Assembly (NCBI GenBank): GCA_964035795.1
Contig: OZ038322.1
Span: 16,105,447 to 16,169,446 of the forward strand
Length of the DNA stretch: 64,000 nt
From: Pterobdella sp. o SKG-2022
Lineage: Eukaryota; Annelida; Clitellata; Hirudinida; Piscicolidae
Direction: 5' to 3'
The notes below the pieces were generated by a model. The model searched no databases. It saw nothing but the letters and a program-made list of their open reading frames with translations, and was not told the origin of the DNA. Below are positions 26,401 through 40,200 of this stretch, in pieces. The position numbers and the translations under genes are program-made. Positions within the stretch are counted from its first letter, which is position 1, and each line of letters starts with the position of its first letter.

Positions 26401-29400
26401 ATGTCAAATACCAAGCAAGATTGATGAATCATGGCTTTTTTGACTCATCATTTAAAAACTTATTTCAATTTTTCGTCAGTGAGGCTAAAATTTTGCATGA
26501 TATTTTCAAACCTATCTTTTTTCTCAAAAAAACATATTTACGACACAATTTTTGCAATTTTCAATTAAATTATGAGTTTATCTGAAAAAATTTTGTTTCA
26601 AAATTTCAGTTGAAAATCAATACAAAGGAAAAAACAAATCATATTTTATAAAATGCAATATTCTTTTCACAATGCACTCGGCGTTTTTATTCACATCAAA
26701 AATCGAAAACTTTAGAAATAATTATTTTACACTAATCATTTTAAATTAAACTTGTAATTAAGAATGAAGAAATATATTTTACAATCGAATAAAAATTCGA
26801 CGTATTCAAACTTTTACACTCGAAATTTGGGATATTCCTTTTCAAGCCCGCAAAATTATTCTCAAAAATTAACTTAAAATTTTTCAAATTTTCAGATTTA
26901 AAAATTCATCATTCTTTGCTTTTTAAACTGCGGATCATTCCTACATATATCAATATCAAAGGACATAAACCTAATCAACACAACCACTACCAGCTACTTG
27001 AATTACTCGAGCCAATACAACACTTACGACAAACTCCTCGCGAGCAACAACGAGAACCCTTGGATCAACGACAACTGTGATTTCTGGACCGACAAGTCAG
27101 TGATTTCAACTTTTACTCTGTTTGTTCTCATTCTGTACATTACTTTTATGGCTGTTTAAACTTCATAAGTTTTTACACTTTGAAATTGAAAGCTTTTCAA
27201 CAAAAAGGGAATTATATAAATAACTATCTGACTAACATTTTTTATGCCTATTTAAAGTATAGATTTTGTATTCCAATGTTTTGAAGTGTGAGCTTGCAAG
27301 CATTTTTGCAAACTGCTTTTCAATCGTATCATAAATCTGTGAAAATGAAAACATTCATCTCTAAAATTGTTTGCCTTGAAAAGCTTTTAAATCGTTAGCG
27401 AAAAATGTCAGCAAATTTTTGCAATTTACTTCGAAAAGCTCTATAATCCTTTCTCAGTCTCATATTTATACAACTTATTGTAGATATTCAATAAATGTTG
27501 TTTGCCCAACAACAAATAATCTAAACCCGCCCTTGATGAAGCACACACTGCTAACAAAACAAAGATTAAAAAACGAATAAAAAACATATGATACTATAAC
27601 AATCTATATAAAAAACCACCAATGTAGCCTTGCCACTCATCGAGTTAAAATTTCCCTACACCATTATCTTTGTAGGCATCCCTGCATGCTTGCCATCATA
27701 TAATGGCCCTTTTGATGACTTTTGTATATTTTATAAATTTTTTGCTTATATAGTTTTAATAATGAGAGATTTTACTACATCCAAATTATGGTTTTTGATG
27801 AAAAATTTTTGACTTAATCTTACAGCAAAGAAATAACAGACGACAAAATTAAAAGATGGAGTTATGGCTTAAATGAACTATTAAAAGACACGTTAGGGAG
27901 AAAACTTTTCAGAGAATTTCTTAATAAAGAATTTAGTGGTGAAAATTTGAGGTTTGTTTCATTCTCTATTTTATCTTTGTATGTTAAGCGTGTTTCTGTC
28001 TGTATGTTATTGTTTATGTCCTTTTTTATGTATGAGTGCACGTCTATTTGTTTTCATGTGTATGTTTGTACGTATCTCTGCGTGCAGTGTACAATATTAA
28101 TTTTGAAAACGACCATTTAAATTAAGAATTGGAAAATCAACATAATTCGTTTGTAACGTTCTACTCGTTTGATTCAAAAAACCAATTTTAAAATCGATCT
28201 TTATTTTATAAAGTTACAATTGAAATTATTTCACATTTTTAAAAAATGTGAAAAAATTTCAATTGTAACTTTATAAAATAAAACAAAAAAATTTTGTGAA
28301 AAAAAAACATCAAAACCATTATAATAGCTTTTATGAAATTGAATTCTGCTTTTATAACAGATCAAAACATAATATAACTTCTATAATAGCTGAAAAACTC
28401 ACCAAAATATTCATGATATATATCTAATAAAACATTGAAATTCAATGCAACAGTACCAACACACAACTACCCAGGTTCTGGGAAGCATGCCAAGAGCTGA
28501 AAAGACTGCCTCTGTCTCAAGTGAATGCCATGCTGGTGGAGATATATCGGTGAGTCACTTATATACCTCACGCAGTGCTCAGTTCATTCGCATCAATTTG
28601 TTATTAAAACATTGAATTTTGAGTTCTCACGATAAAACTATCAATCAATTGAATAAACGTCACTAAAATGCAGTGATGTTTCATTTGTGAGGGTAGTGGT
28701 TAAAAATAGAGCTGGTTATATGAATTATTATTATTTTTCATTCATTTAATACACCGGATTTTTTTTTTATTTGAGGTCCAATGGAATATTAACTTTCTAT
28801 TTGGGGCCATGTTATGCATTGCCCCGTTTAACAGCACGCAACTGATAAGACATTGAGTTTTTATGCCTCCGTAGTGAACATTTAAAACTATACACTAATG
28901 CCTTGGTATACTTACACGAATTTGCCATTTTTCACAATAGAATGCATCTTGACAAATCGTCCGTAGAGCCTGTGAATTTAGATGGTCGGGTATTGGAAAA
29001 AATCACTTCAAAGATTGAGCTAAATCCCAGCGACCGCTACTGCCTTGAAGAAGCACAAGTATGAGCTTTTTTTACCTCCTAACTATATTTGTTAGTTGTT
29101 TAGTTGTTTGTGACTTTTATGATGTTGACATTTTAATTCAATAAAACTCTATTGCTTTTGAACTTTTAATTATAAATTTTCATACGTTTATCTTTTTGGT
29201 TTTATTTTTGGTTTTTTTTCTTTTTAATGGCTTCCAAGCTCTAGTTTATAGATTCTTTTTAATCATCGTGTTCATAAATATAAATTTCATTTTAAAAACG
29301 TTTAAATACTTTGCTGTTTGCTTTAGAAAACTTGAAAATGTTAAATTTAAATATTTTAAAAGTTTATTTATACTTCATTATTGATGGCAACTGTTTCCGT

Positions 29401-31532
29401 CATCCGCATATAGCTGGTACATAATAGTTTAAAGTTTGGAATACAAAATATGTTATGAATGTACTAGAGTTTGTTTATTCATTTATTACATTCATTACTA
29501 CTTTGAGCGTTTTTGAACGATGCGTGTAAGGCGCTATATAAATTATATTGACTTACTAAAATATATTATATATAAATTTGAATATATACATGTACTTATC
29601 TTTCCGCAAACTAAGAAATGTTTTAAGGCTGTTCTCTTCATACAGCAAAAGACTTTCTGACTTGAGCTTGATTGCAAAATGTGACTGATGTTCTTTAAGA
29701 ATGTTTTTGTTGCCAGTCTAAACTAATATCAAACTTCAAGTCATCAGAATCTAAGATTAGTCTGCTTTATAATGTGGTTGCGCGCTTGGGTACAGGCATG
29801 CTAATAGATACCAATAACTTTTAATCAATACTTAATGATGTAGATTTCGCCTAATAAAAAAACTCAGTTGTTAGTAAAACTTCTCTGTTTGTGTCTAATG
29901 AATGTATTTTTGGCTGATATCTACCATCATATATTTACTCAAAATTGTTCATTGTATAATACGAGCGTGAAATTATTTTCCAAAAAATACGCAAAAATTC
30001 AATTAGTTGGCTATTTTATTAAAAAAAACTTTGTTAATAAAACAGCCAAACATCTCAATTTTTGCATGTACTTTCTATAATCAAGATTATTTTTTTATAC
30101 ACTTGGACAACTTTTTTGCTCTTATCAAAAAAGAACCTTACTAAACTAATTATGAAACTATATTTGAGTATCCATATGACCATAACCACAAAAAAATCTA
30201 CTGTTAGTTATGTTAGAAAAAAATAGAAAGCATGTCTTAAGTTGCATGAAATTTCCATGGGTACATAACACAGGGCGTTTTTATTGACAACATTTTCCTT
30301 TTAAACAACATTTATCAGTCATAGTCGATTAATGTAACACCTACTTTCAAGCCATCATTAGGATATATGTGTTACAAACTGCCCATAACTTTGCTTCTGG
30401 ATTATTTAAATTCTGAGTCAACTACTTTATTTTTCTTTTCTACAGGCTATCTCATATTGTCATTAAAAACTTTGAAAAGTTAAAAACCACAGGGCCTAAA
30501 ATGGTTTCACTTGGGACTCATACACACTAAAAACCCTACCCTTAAAACTGTTCATTTGAAACTATTTCAATATTTATCAATAACAATGTTGCGTGATAAT
30601 TTTTCTAGTTTATAAGAATGAAAACACAATTAACTCATTAAGATCATGTTTTTTCATTCGGCCTGTCTTCTTTAAACGTCTTTTCAAACATACGGCTCTA
30701 TTAAGATGGAGAGTTCTGCCTATAGTTGTCAAATACTATTTAAATACCGGTTGAAACTCACCTATACTTCTCATGGACCCCATGCAGGTTTAACGTGCTG
30801 TTATATCAGTTTTAAAAATAATAAAACGATTTTTAAAATTTCATACCATTTCCAAGGTATAAGAACATTTGAAGTTTTTTCTAATCATTTTTGAAGTTTA
30901 AATTCAAACGATTAAATTTTCTATACAAAGTTTTTGAAATAAATTTTTGAAATATTGAATTTTAACTGAGGGAAACTTCTCAAAAGAAAATAAATTGATT
31001 TGTAAACAAAAAGCAGATAAAGAAAAATGTAGAATAAATGTTTCTTTGAGGGATATTAATTTATTTTTTTAGGAAAAAGTCATCCCAGTATCAATTAAAA
31101 AATTTTAAAAGATAAACTCAACTGGCTAAATTATTTTATAAATTCAGAATTTGGCATCAAGTAAATAGGAATGAAAATAAACTATATTTAGCAAAACTGA
31201 TGTATTTAGTCGTCAAGCATGTGTTTCTATTGAATTATGTTCTTCCTTATCTTATCGATATATACATACAAATAATGCAATTCCTATGTTTGTCAGTGAA
31301 TACCTTACCGCTAATGGTTCAAAAATGAATAAAAAATATCTTGCTTGTGAAGTTATTTTAAAAACATCATTTCAAAGTTTTCCTACGCAAACAGGAACAC
31401 ATTTTCTTATTAATGAAAAGAGATAGTTATGTACGTTTCATGAAGCAAAACATGAGCACTAGTGTCAACACCACTACCAACAAAAACAACCCTCGAATAA
31501 AGGTTCCCATTAGTCCTCAATTATACTGCTAA
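17473..31532 (+). CDS. R7-family regulator of G-protein signalling (RGS6/7/9/11, EGL-10/EAT-16 type), 5' exon missing
   Basis: R7 RGS proteins bind Gbeta5 through the GGL domain and speed GTP hydrolysis on Gi/o alpha subunits, mainly in neurons. Thirteen exons give 413 residues. DEP: exons 1-3, [11 protein letters not shown], then [16 protein letters not shown] and [18 protein letters not shown]7 homology: YLCKRTMQ and [14 protein letters not shown], then [23 protein letters not shown]: about residues 207-260, with NPWINDN and FW. RGS: about 265-390, with [33 protein letters not shown] and [12 protein letters not shown]. Exons: 17473-17569, 17846-17896, 19650-19756, 20560-20611, 21139-21280, 22213-22294, 23750-23839, 26119-26180, 26994-27095, 27826-27951, 28475-28549, 28941-29058, 31395-31532 (TAA). 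About 10-35 N-terminal residues are missing. A possible phase-0 first exon is 17221-17250 (Met, 10 codons, GTAAAC donor), but it is weak. Confidence 0.93.
17897..19649. other. RGS intron, 1.75 kb, with part of a family-3 hairpin element
   Basis: The intron is AT-rich and I saw no exon in it. Positions 19277-19340 match one arm of the inverted-repeat element at 24884-25054 (ATTCAATTTGAAGAAACAC, then TTTTGAACGAA). Confidence 0.45.
19277..19340. repeat. Half copy of inverted-repeat element family 3
   Basis: TATATTCAATTTGAAGAAAC, then a CACTG and a TTTTGAACGAA, corresponds to an arm of the full element at 24884-25054. The second arm is not evident, so this is a truncated copy. Confidence 0.5.
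19868..19933 (+). repeat. Short tandem duplication
   Basis: Two adjacent units of about 32 bases share TTAGTT, then TAAAATATATAATATTTGTA, then CATC. It is in an RGS intron and looks like a simple local duplication. Confidence 0.7.
21898..22085. repeat. Inverted-repeat (hairpin) element, family 1, best copy
   Basis: The arms 21899-21985 and about 21998-22084 are reverse complements with only a few mismatches. Each arm carries AATACATTTATTGA, then CCGGAAGCTATAATTTTCGA, then TAAGTTT and CCTTATCAT. The same core recurs around 31660, 35540, 44760, 49100, 53670 and 58200. It lies in the RGS intron 21281-22212. A tail reading ATACGATGTCTCTGAAAAGTT follows at 22107-22128 and has counterparts beside other copies. 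Confidence 0.8.
22295..23749. other. RGS intron, 1.46 kb, no feature seen
   Basis: AT-rich sequence with several short open frames but no family resemblance and no repeat that I could match elsewhere in the window. Confidence 0.4.
24884..25054. repeat. Inverted-repeat (hairpin) element, family 3
   Basis: The arms 24886-24947 and about 24993-25052 are reverse complements with some mismatches: ATATTCAATTTGAACAAACA, then CCGT and TTTTATTTTGAACGAA, against the mirrored TTCGTTCAAAATAAAAACG and GGTGTTTCTTC. A half copy is at 19277-19340. It lies in the largest middle intron of the RGS gene. Confidence 0.75.
28201..28283. repeat. Near-perfect palindrome in RGS intron
   Basis: TTATTTTATAAAGTTACAAT, then TGAAATTATTTCACATTTTT, is followed at once by its reverse complement up to 28283, with at most a few mismatches and almost no loop. 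I saw no second copy in the window. Confidence 0.75.
29059..31394. other. Last RGS intron, 2.3 kb, with repeat relics
   Basis: It holds a SINE-like 3' tail near 29495-29570 (GATGCGTGTAAGGCGCTATA then TAAATTATATT, a pattern common in animal SINE tails) and one half of a dispersed repeat (29715-29762 and about 30098-30135) that matches 41240-41345 in an anoctamin intron. No exon was recognised between 29059 and 31394. Confidence 0.45.
29715..30135. repeat. Dispersed repeat copy 1, interrupted
   Basis: TGCCAGTCTAAACTAATATC at 29715 resembles TGCCAGTCTGAGCTAACGAC at 41242. ACACTTGGACAACTTTTTTG at about 30099 resembles ACTTGGACAGTTTGCTTTGC at about 41304. In the second copy these parts are about 60 bases apart; here they are about 385 apart, so copy 1 may hold an insertion of roughly 330 bases. 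Confidence 0.4.
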
Positions 31533-31593
31533 TATCATTATAATATTACGATTGTAACTTTATTATCTTTTTTATTAATATCATTATTGATAT

Positions 31594-31760
31594 TTCAGTT
31601 TTTATTCTTTGAAAAATAAAGATTTTAAAGATACTTTATTTTGAAGAAACCAAAATTTTCGATAAGTACAGTTTTATCGTAATTCATTTTTCGAAGAATA
31701 AAAACTGAAATTGTAAAATACAAGATACTTACGATTTCTCTAAAAGAATATATTTTTGTT
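31594..31760. repeat. Inverted-repeat element, family 1, in RGS 3' region
   Basis: TTTCAGTTTTTATTCTTTGA (31595-31614) mirrors TCGAAGAATAAAAACTGAAA (31691-31710), with the core AAAATTTTCGATAAGTACAG between them and the tail TACTTACGATTTCTCTAAAA after them, as in the other copies. An AATAAA (31615-31620) inside the left arm could serve as the RGS poly(A) signal. Confidence 0.6.
31615..31620 (+). promoter_or_regulatory. Candidate poly(A) signal of the RGS gene
   Basis: AATAAA 83 bases after the TAA at 31530-31532. It falls within a transposon-like hairpin, so its use is uncertain. Confidence 0.35.
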
Positions 31761-34129
31761 ATTCTTTTCATTATAAGATGATGAAATTTCTTTTCAGTAA
31801 TATTTTTCGAAATTTTTTGGTCGATGAGACGTGCTAATTATAGTTGCTGGTTCGAGTAATGATACAAACCCACATATATTTTTTTCTGCTTATCTGTATC
31901 AAAACAATTCCTCAAACTGAAAGTTTTGCTTGATTCAGTAAAACTTAATGCCACGGTTTGAATTTTTAAAAATTCTCGGTTGAAAGCAATTTTTCTGAAA
32001 CTTTTATAAATGTCTTTGCTCTTGAAGCTTTTCGTCTCTGTGGGAATACTCAGTCATGAAAGAGAATAATTATTTCAAATCTTTCCTATTCTCATTCTTT
32101 AATAAATCTCAACACAATGAAATATTAAAGAAAATTTACATATTTAAATGAATTTGATAAAGTTCTAATAAATTTTAACAGAGCAAGAAAAAGTCGAGCA
32201 ATATTAAAAATATTTCTGGCGTCAAAAAAAATTGATCGACTTATCAAAAACTATTTCTATATTATACCCCCAAGTGAAAACTGTTTATAAAACTTTGCTT
32301 TCGAAGTTTTTCAATACCCTGATTTATTTTTAAATTTATTAACCGTTTTGAAAACTACTTTAAGATTATTTGCTAATAATGGGAATTGATAGATATCATT
32401 ATTTTTAATCAAGTTTATGAACAGTTTATGAAAGCGTCTTAGTTTTAAATAGATTTCTCAATACTTCGTCGATATATTGTTTTTTCTAAAATAATCTTGT
32501 GAAAATAAATCATATTGTGATCTTTTATCGATTATATGATTCACGATAAAAACAATACGCCAACTCTAATTCAACCTGACAGGAATATTCGAAACAAAGC
32601 AATTTATTCAGCGCTAATTGAATGAATTATTAATGAAACGTTAACTTAATAGGTTCATAATTAAATAAGCAAATAATTTTCGAACAAAATGATTATTTAT
32701 GTAAAACTATGCTTAGGAAACAAAAGAAGCAAGACGGGATACAAAATGAAGAGTATCGAGAGCTAAGATAATATGCTTGCATGATGAATCATTTTTAAAT
32801 GCACTGAAATACAGAGACGATAAAGAAATGGTCGATTGAAAAAAATATAACCCCGCCAAACATTACCTCAAGCCAGCGTCAGTTTGAACTGATGTTCAAA
32901 ACTATCAGAAGATCAAGTTTATAATATGTATAATACTTTAAATTTGATTGAATACACATCAAGTTTTATAATTCATAATTAAATGAAATATAGTTAAATA
33001 CACAAGAGTAAAGCATAAAGAAGAACACAGGGAAGTACTTTCAAGCATCATATGGGACTAATGCACGTAGATGAAACCACACGGGAAGCTGAAGAACTAA
33101 TGAAACAATAACAACGTTTGAAATTTTGATTGAAAGTTCAAGAATATAATGGTTTTCCGAGCCTTTTGATTTTAGCATAAAACGCATAAGTGGACCATAA
33201 TTTAAAATGTAAGAACTAAAACACATATTTAAAACCAGTGAGAATTATTAAAATATAAATGCTGTTGAAAACTAATGCATAAAAGTTAAAAAATTCAAAA
33301 AAAATTTAATTAAAAAATTAAACAAAAAAGGGCTGGCAAAAAAATAAAGTTTGTGCTAAAAAAGCTAACTTAAAAATAAATACATTCAACTGTGCTTATG
33401 ACAGTATTCTAACCGCCACTACCCACATATCGAAAAAAACAATATTTATGTATAAATACAAACTAATACTGAAGGTCAATGTTATTATAAATGCATCCAA
33501 CCATTCCACCTTAGAACAATGCAGATGAGCGTAGTAGCGGTTAGTGAGCGATTATAAAAGTGTATAACTATATAGTACAGATTATAAACCGTGTTAAAAT
33601 ACTTGAATATCCTATCAAAAAATGTAGATATGAAAACGCCTGAATATCGAAGTTTGATTAACTTAAAACATTAACACTTGCAACTATTTAATATCAAATG
33701 GAAAGAGAAAGGGAAAAGTCAAGTAAAATAGAGCAAGGCCACAGAAAGGAGAAGTAGACAATTATGTTCAAGGTTAAACTATTGTATTTTAAATATACCC
33801 ATTTTACATTATAATCGCACTCTTTAATTGAATTGCAACAATGTACATGCTCAAACAATAGTGAAATACCAATACTACTACATCTATCTCTGTCCGTTAA
33901 GCATGGTGTATGTAAATAAAAATTAATTTGATACACCAAAATTATGCAACGCTGTAATCTTCAAAATGAATGAAAAATGGGAAAGCAGCATACAACTAGG
34001 GACTAGAACAGGCTCAATTCATGAATTTCTTAGTGAATAACGATTTCATAATACTTTCATAGTGATCATAAGTAGAAAAATTTTAAAAACCTCGAATGCA
34101 GTACCCAGGCAGCATTCCTACAAAAAAAA

Positions 34130-34229
<100 letters not shown>

Positions 34230-34261
34230 ACGCACACAGACATATAAACACACGGACACTC

Positions 34262-37200
34262 TCACACATGCTCTTCTCCTCCACCACCCTCCTCATGCAA
34301 GTCTTCTAAGGTATTCAACACCACGTCCTTGAGACTCTTGTGGGTGCTGCACAAGTTTATATCATAAATATTTATAGTGGGAATGGAGACATTCTTAGCT
34401 GGTGTATGAGATAATTTGAATTTCTCAAAATGGTTTCATTTGTTCATAATATTATCATTGAATTTTTATAGAGCATCTGCATTAAACTTGGAAACATTTT
34501 CGTTATATGAATCCTATGATAATATTGGTTTTATAAAGTATCATCGAAATCGAGATTAATAAACTAAAAATGGTGAAAGCACACACTTGTATATATTCGA
34601 TGTCATTTTCTGAATGTCCTTCCTCTCTTCATCACTCAGCACCTCTCTACCACTGCCTGGATAATCATTTATAAACAATTTCAATCGATCCTTTTTGTAT
34701 GTTTCATGAGAAAATTTTGGAATAATTATTCAAAAATAACCACCATTATTCTCTTCACCCCCATCATCATCTTCATCTTCACCAACCTTTAGCCCTTTTA
34801 AGTTCTGTTTCGACAACAATTCTCTGTATTAGAACTCGTTCCTTCTTCATCTGGTTGCCGAGTTTCTTAGGGATATCAGGGATGAGGTAGGAAAGGAGGC
34901 CCACCATCAACACCACGATGTTCTGTATTGATGGTTGTGCACACATGACACATTATCTATTTCATATATATACACCAGGATTTCTTATATTTGAATAATA
35001 GCCTTTCAAGCAATTTTTTTTGTTTTTCACGATAACGCAAAACAGTATCTATACATGTATAACGAGAAACAACATAAAACTTGGAGCAACCTCGAAGACC
35101 AGGACGAAGATGAACTGAGCGGCAAGCAAGTGCCAGTGTTGCTTGGAGTACCTGGTGGTGGTGATGTCAGTGTTGGAGTCGTATCGTTTTAGTATTACTA
35201 CTTGCAATTTTGAACTTCATGTGTTAAGTATTGACATCGATCAAGTAACACTGGAAAGGAGATAAACTCAATAAGAACCATCGCATCTCAACTCACTTGT
35301 ATTTTTGAGGGGACCAAGGTGGTTCCCTATAATCCTGGTATCGACACAGCACTGTGTTGTTGTACCTGAGTTTGTGTATAATTCGTTTTCAATGTATTGT
35401 TACACAAAGGTCGAACGCCCAGTTTTAATGTACTAAGGCAGAGACGTTTTATGTGGTTTTGTGGAGATTTTTTAGCGTCAGAGGTGGTTTCATGAAAATT
35501 AGTGTAAACGAGGTTTTAACAACACTAGTGTAAATGCTATAATTTTCGATAAGTTTAGCTGACGTTTTTTGGTATTATATGCAAAAAACTCAGAGTTTCT
35601 GTTTCAAAACACTCTTGGAAAGAACCTCAAATCATATCAATTTTCGAGATCTTATGGTGTATAAATATTTATTTTTTTTTTTTTTCTTTATTTTTTTTAT
35701 ATAATTGAGTGGCCTAGAAACTCTTGGAGTTAATGCCACTATAATCATATTCGTTATAGTATTGTATTTTATTGCATGTTGTATGATGCATGTTATTGTA
35801 GTATGAGAAAAAAGAAAAAAACCAAAATAAAATACGGCATTTTGATAAACTCAGAGACCATGATAATATATTGCATAACTAACAATTAATGGCAAAAACA
35901 ATAAAAACTACAATGAAATAATAAAGACTTGGGCTTGATGACAGAGGGAATGGGAGACATATGCTGAGGCATGTCTGACATGTTGAAGAAGGCAAGGCTG
36001 TTATCCACAAAGCCCTGCATGTCACCAGTCTCACTGTACACCTAGTGGTGTGGTGGTGATGGTGGTGTCATGCGGTGGCGGTGTTGACGCTGGTGAGGTT
36101 TCTTTCAATTTCATTGTTTTAATTAACGACATTAATATCCTCATAAAACGCACTATCATCATGATTATTACATTATATTCCAAAGGTATATAGGAAAACT
36201 GATAAATCATAGTGTATGAGGTATGAACCAGCCCAAACCATGGGAAAAGAATATACCCTCTTTTGGATTGTGTGTATAATTGACTAATTGATTATATACG
36301 TACTCTGGTGTATACTTCCCGTTGAATAAAGCTTGACGTGAATGCTATCAGAAACGCCTGTGTAGATGGATTTGTGTTATAGCTGATAGTATATGTATAT
36401 TGAAATATAGAAAGATCGAATATAAACTATACCTATCGGAGTATGTGTGTTATTGCATAAAGCAGTGAAGCTATATAATACAATTGTAACGATTCGTACT
36501 TATAAAATTCATGGAGTTAAGATCCAATATTTTCTGCATAATGAGACATTTTTCTTCACACAAATAACTACTATATAAACTAAATATAAACTCAACTAAA
36601 CTTTGAAATTAATGATAACAAAGAATTATAAGGTATAGCATACAAATGGTAACAAATAAAACTCTTGTGACCGCCTTACGTTGATGAGGATGGCAAAACG
36701 AGTGATACCGTGTAGAACATCATACCATACGCCTGTTTCAATGTATTTATTCTTATTTGTTTGTCGTGTAGCAAATATACTATTGTACCCCATACCTCAC
36801 CATATATTATTGAAAAGCTTAATGTTAAAATTATCGCAAACTAAAAATATTCAAAATTTGAATTCTTCAAGTTTTTTTCTTAATCGAAAATAAATTATAA
36901 TATAAATAGTAAAAATATTGGAAAAAATTAAATGAATTGAAAAAGTTGAATAACTTTTTACATATTCCATAAGCATTGAACTATAATATGAACACAGTCA
37001 CCTATATCAGGAGCCCTGGTGGGAGAACTCCTTCTGAACTGTGTGAGAAACTTATTGGCGTCAGATCTGTCGCATGATTATCATACAAATAATAAGTCAA
37101 AAAAAAATAGGAAAAAAAATAAGTATACTAAAAGTTGTAAATTAATTTTTGAAAAGAGAAACAGAGTGATATAAAGATGGATGGGTGAAAACCTGAGTTC

Positions 37201-40200
37201 GATGATGTTGTTGAGAAGGGCGAAGAGGGGAGCCAGGGGGAATGCAGCCACAAACAAACTCACAAAACCGAACTGTATCACTGATAATTGTTTCCTAAAT
37301 CATGCTTTAACTTTTTATTTGATATATTGATTTTTGAAAAAAACTACCATCTTAAATGAGAAAGATCATTAAAGGATATTTTGTTGGTAGTTTTGGCTGT
37401 TTGAATGAAACTCATCCTGATCGCGTTGGTAATCGTCAACTCTCTTTGAGTACAATGGCAATCGAAATCACCCTTATTATATTTAGTCAAATCCAGATTG
37501 CTATCAATCGATTTTTTATAATTTATTCTTCTTCATTTGAAGCTCATGATTGGATCATGGTTTTATTTAAATAACTTTTTATTTTCAATATTTTATGAGA
37601 AATTTTTGATACATTTATTTTAAAAAAACTAAAATTTCCGATTAGTTCAACATAAATCATTAGTAGAAAATTTTAGTTTTTTTTAAATAAATGTATCAAA
37701 AATTCCTCATAAAATATTGAAAATAAAGTTATTTAAATAATATAAAAAAAGATACATGAGATGTCTCTAAAAAATCATGGTTTTAATATTTACAAAATAG
37801 CAAACCTATAAGTCAAATGCCTATTCAACTATATTATATTTGATGCAACTTAGTATCTTCTTTGAAACTATGTGAATAAACATTATCCTTATTCTATGTG
37901 CCCGAGATAAAGATTAGTTAAACGCCATCCACAACAGTTGTTTGCACATTTACAGCAGTATAATCTAATATATATATACAAGGGTTTACTAAGGGACAAA
38001 AATAGAGATAAAATTGAGTGTTCAAATATTCTCAAAAATCTTCGTTCGCCGGTGTACGGCTTCCCTTCAGCTTCCATAGGTTCCTGTCTTGAGCCAGTTC
38101 AACTGCTTAATCTATGTTTAGTTTGTGGGTTTTTAGATCGTTTTCGATCGTTGTGAGAAGGCTGGTGCTAGGTCTTTCACGCTTTGCGTTTTATTTTTTA
38201 AGGCAATTGATGGTGGTTCGTTTAGCCCGAACCAGATCATCCATGCGCAGAATATGGCCTAACATTTGCCAGCGTCGCCTTGTCACGACTTAAGAGGCTG
38301 GTTCAATCAGGGCATTTACGGTTTCTGTTTTCATGCGGTTTGGCCAAAAAACACCACATACATGCTGCACCATTCTTCGGTTGAAACTGTCCACCGATAA
38401 CCATCCCCTTGTCTATTGCCCACGTGCTACAACCAAAAAGCATGATGCTTTGAACGTAAGCTTTTTAGATCCTTATCATTTTGTTTCTTGTTATGCCCGA
38501 GTTCCATATTTTGTTCAGCTTAAGCATGCCGTTGTTGTTAGCTGCTTTCGCTTTTTCCACTCTTGCTTTGTATCGAGTAGCATGCCCAGTTTTTTTGCAT
38601 TTTCCACTCGTTGTCTGAACCGATTTTGAGTCTCCGTTTTCGTGGGATTCATTTTTAGGTTCCACTTTTCCAATATTTTCTCCACTTTATTTAGGTTGAC
38701 GCAGTCTTTGCTTATGAAATCAACATCATCAACATATGCAATGTCATGAGCATGAACATTTTTTCGACTTCTCTCAACGCTGCTTCCAGGTATGTGGACT
38801 GAGACCAGCTCCTTGAGGAATGCCTATATTGGTGTCAAAAATGGGTCCTACTTCTTCGGTTCTCACTCTCAGACTGGTGCCATTGAGTAAAAAATGTATC
38901 AACTTCATATCTTCCTTGGAGCAGATTGTATTCAATATCTCCATCATTTTTACTCTGTTGACTGAGTCCAAGGCTGAAGATAAGTCTATACCATGAATTG
39001 TAATTTTGTTATTGGTGCTTAATGTGCTTGCTATTTCTAGTTTGAGTGTCCATACAATGTCTTCTATAGATCTACCTTTCCTATAGGCAGCTTGGCTGGG
39101 TGATAGGTAATTTTCTATTGTTGGTCTTAGTCTATTTAGAGTGATGAGTGATATTATTTTTCTAATGGTGGAGAGTAGTATTACTGGTCTGGTGTTTTCT
39201 ACTTTTTTGGTTTTATTATGTTTTGGTATAGGGAGAAGGATGCCAAGGCCAAGTTGGTGAGGTTGTTTGTTGTTGATTGTGGTGTTATTATATGAGTAAG
39301 TTTTTCAATGGTTATGCAACTCAATATTTTCATCATTTTTGCTACAATCTGATTGTAAAAATCTAATAATAATCTAAATATATATATATATATAAGCAAA
39401 TAAAGATGGTAACTCACTCATCTCTAGGTACTCATTAAAGAGGCCAATGGATCCGAATTCCTCCAACATGTAATCTTTTTGCCATGGCTTGTAAGACTTG
39501 ATCATTTGAAGGTTCTCACTCGACGTGCAGCACTTTTTTTTCACCCATCTTTTTATGCGCCTGTTTATTCAGATATAATGCCATCATCCTCATGAACGTT
39601 GATCGCTATTTTTCTCATTACAAACTCAAAAAAATTAAAAAAAATTTATGATGTTGAACTTCAAATTTTTATATTTCAAGATCTAAAACTAAAGACTTAA
39701 GTTTTTATTCTCAACAAAATCTGTTCTGAAAACTTTTCAAAGGAATAACATGAACATTGGAAACCCCAGTCACCACATATTCCTTCCCGATGAAAAGCCA
39801 TGACCACTCACGGGATGTAGATCTCCAAGATAGTGTTCTTGATCAGTTGTTTGCCAACAAAAATGATGGCCAACTGGATGCACAACTCCGTCAAACAACT
39901 ACCTGCGAATGAATCATTAACGCATCCATGAATTTTATGTGGGAGTCAGGTGACTAAGGTGGTTGTCATTTGGTGCATGGTTCTGAGACAATAAAACGAA
40001 AAAAATAACGAGAAAAATAATCAAAATAATTATCATCATTTAGCGACATTTGTCCCTTTTCAAGAGGTTTGACGAATTGATGGTTGAATAATGATAATTG
40101 ACAAAATAATGAAGATGAAATATTTTTGAAAATTATAAAGCATAGAATCACTCAGAATTTGTTTATACTACCGGAAAGATACTGATAACTTAACTAAATG

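Noticed and set aside
38465..38665. Minus-strand open frame ([11 protein letters not shown] type) as a separate gene
   Set aside because: It belongs to the reverse transcriptase region of the decayed LINE at 38030-39300.
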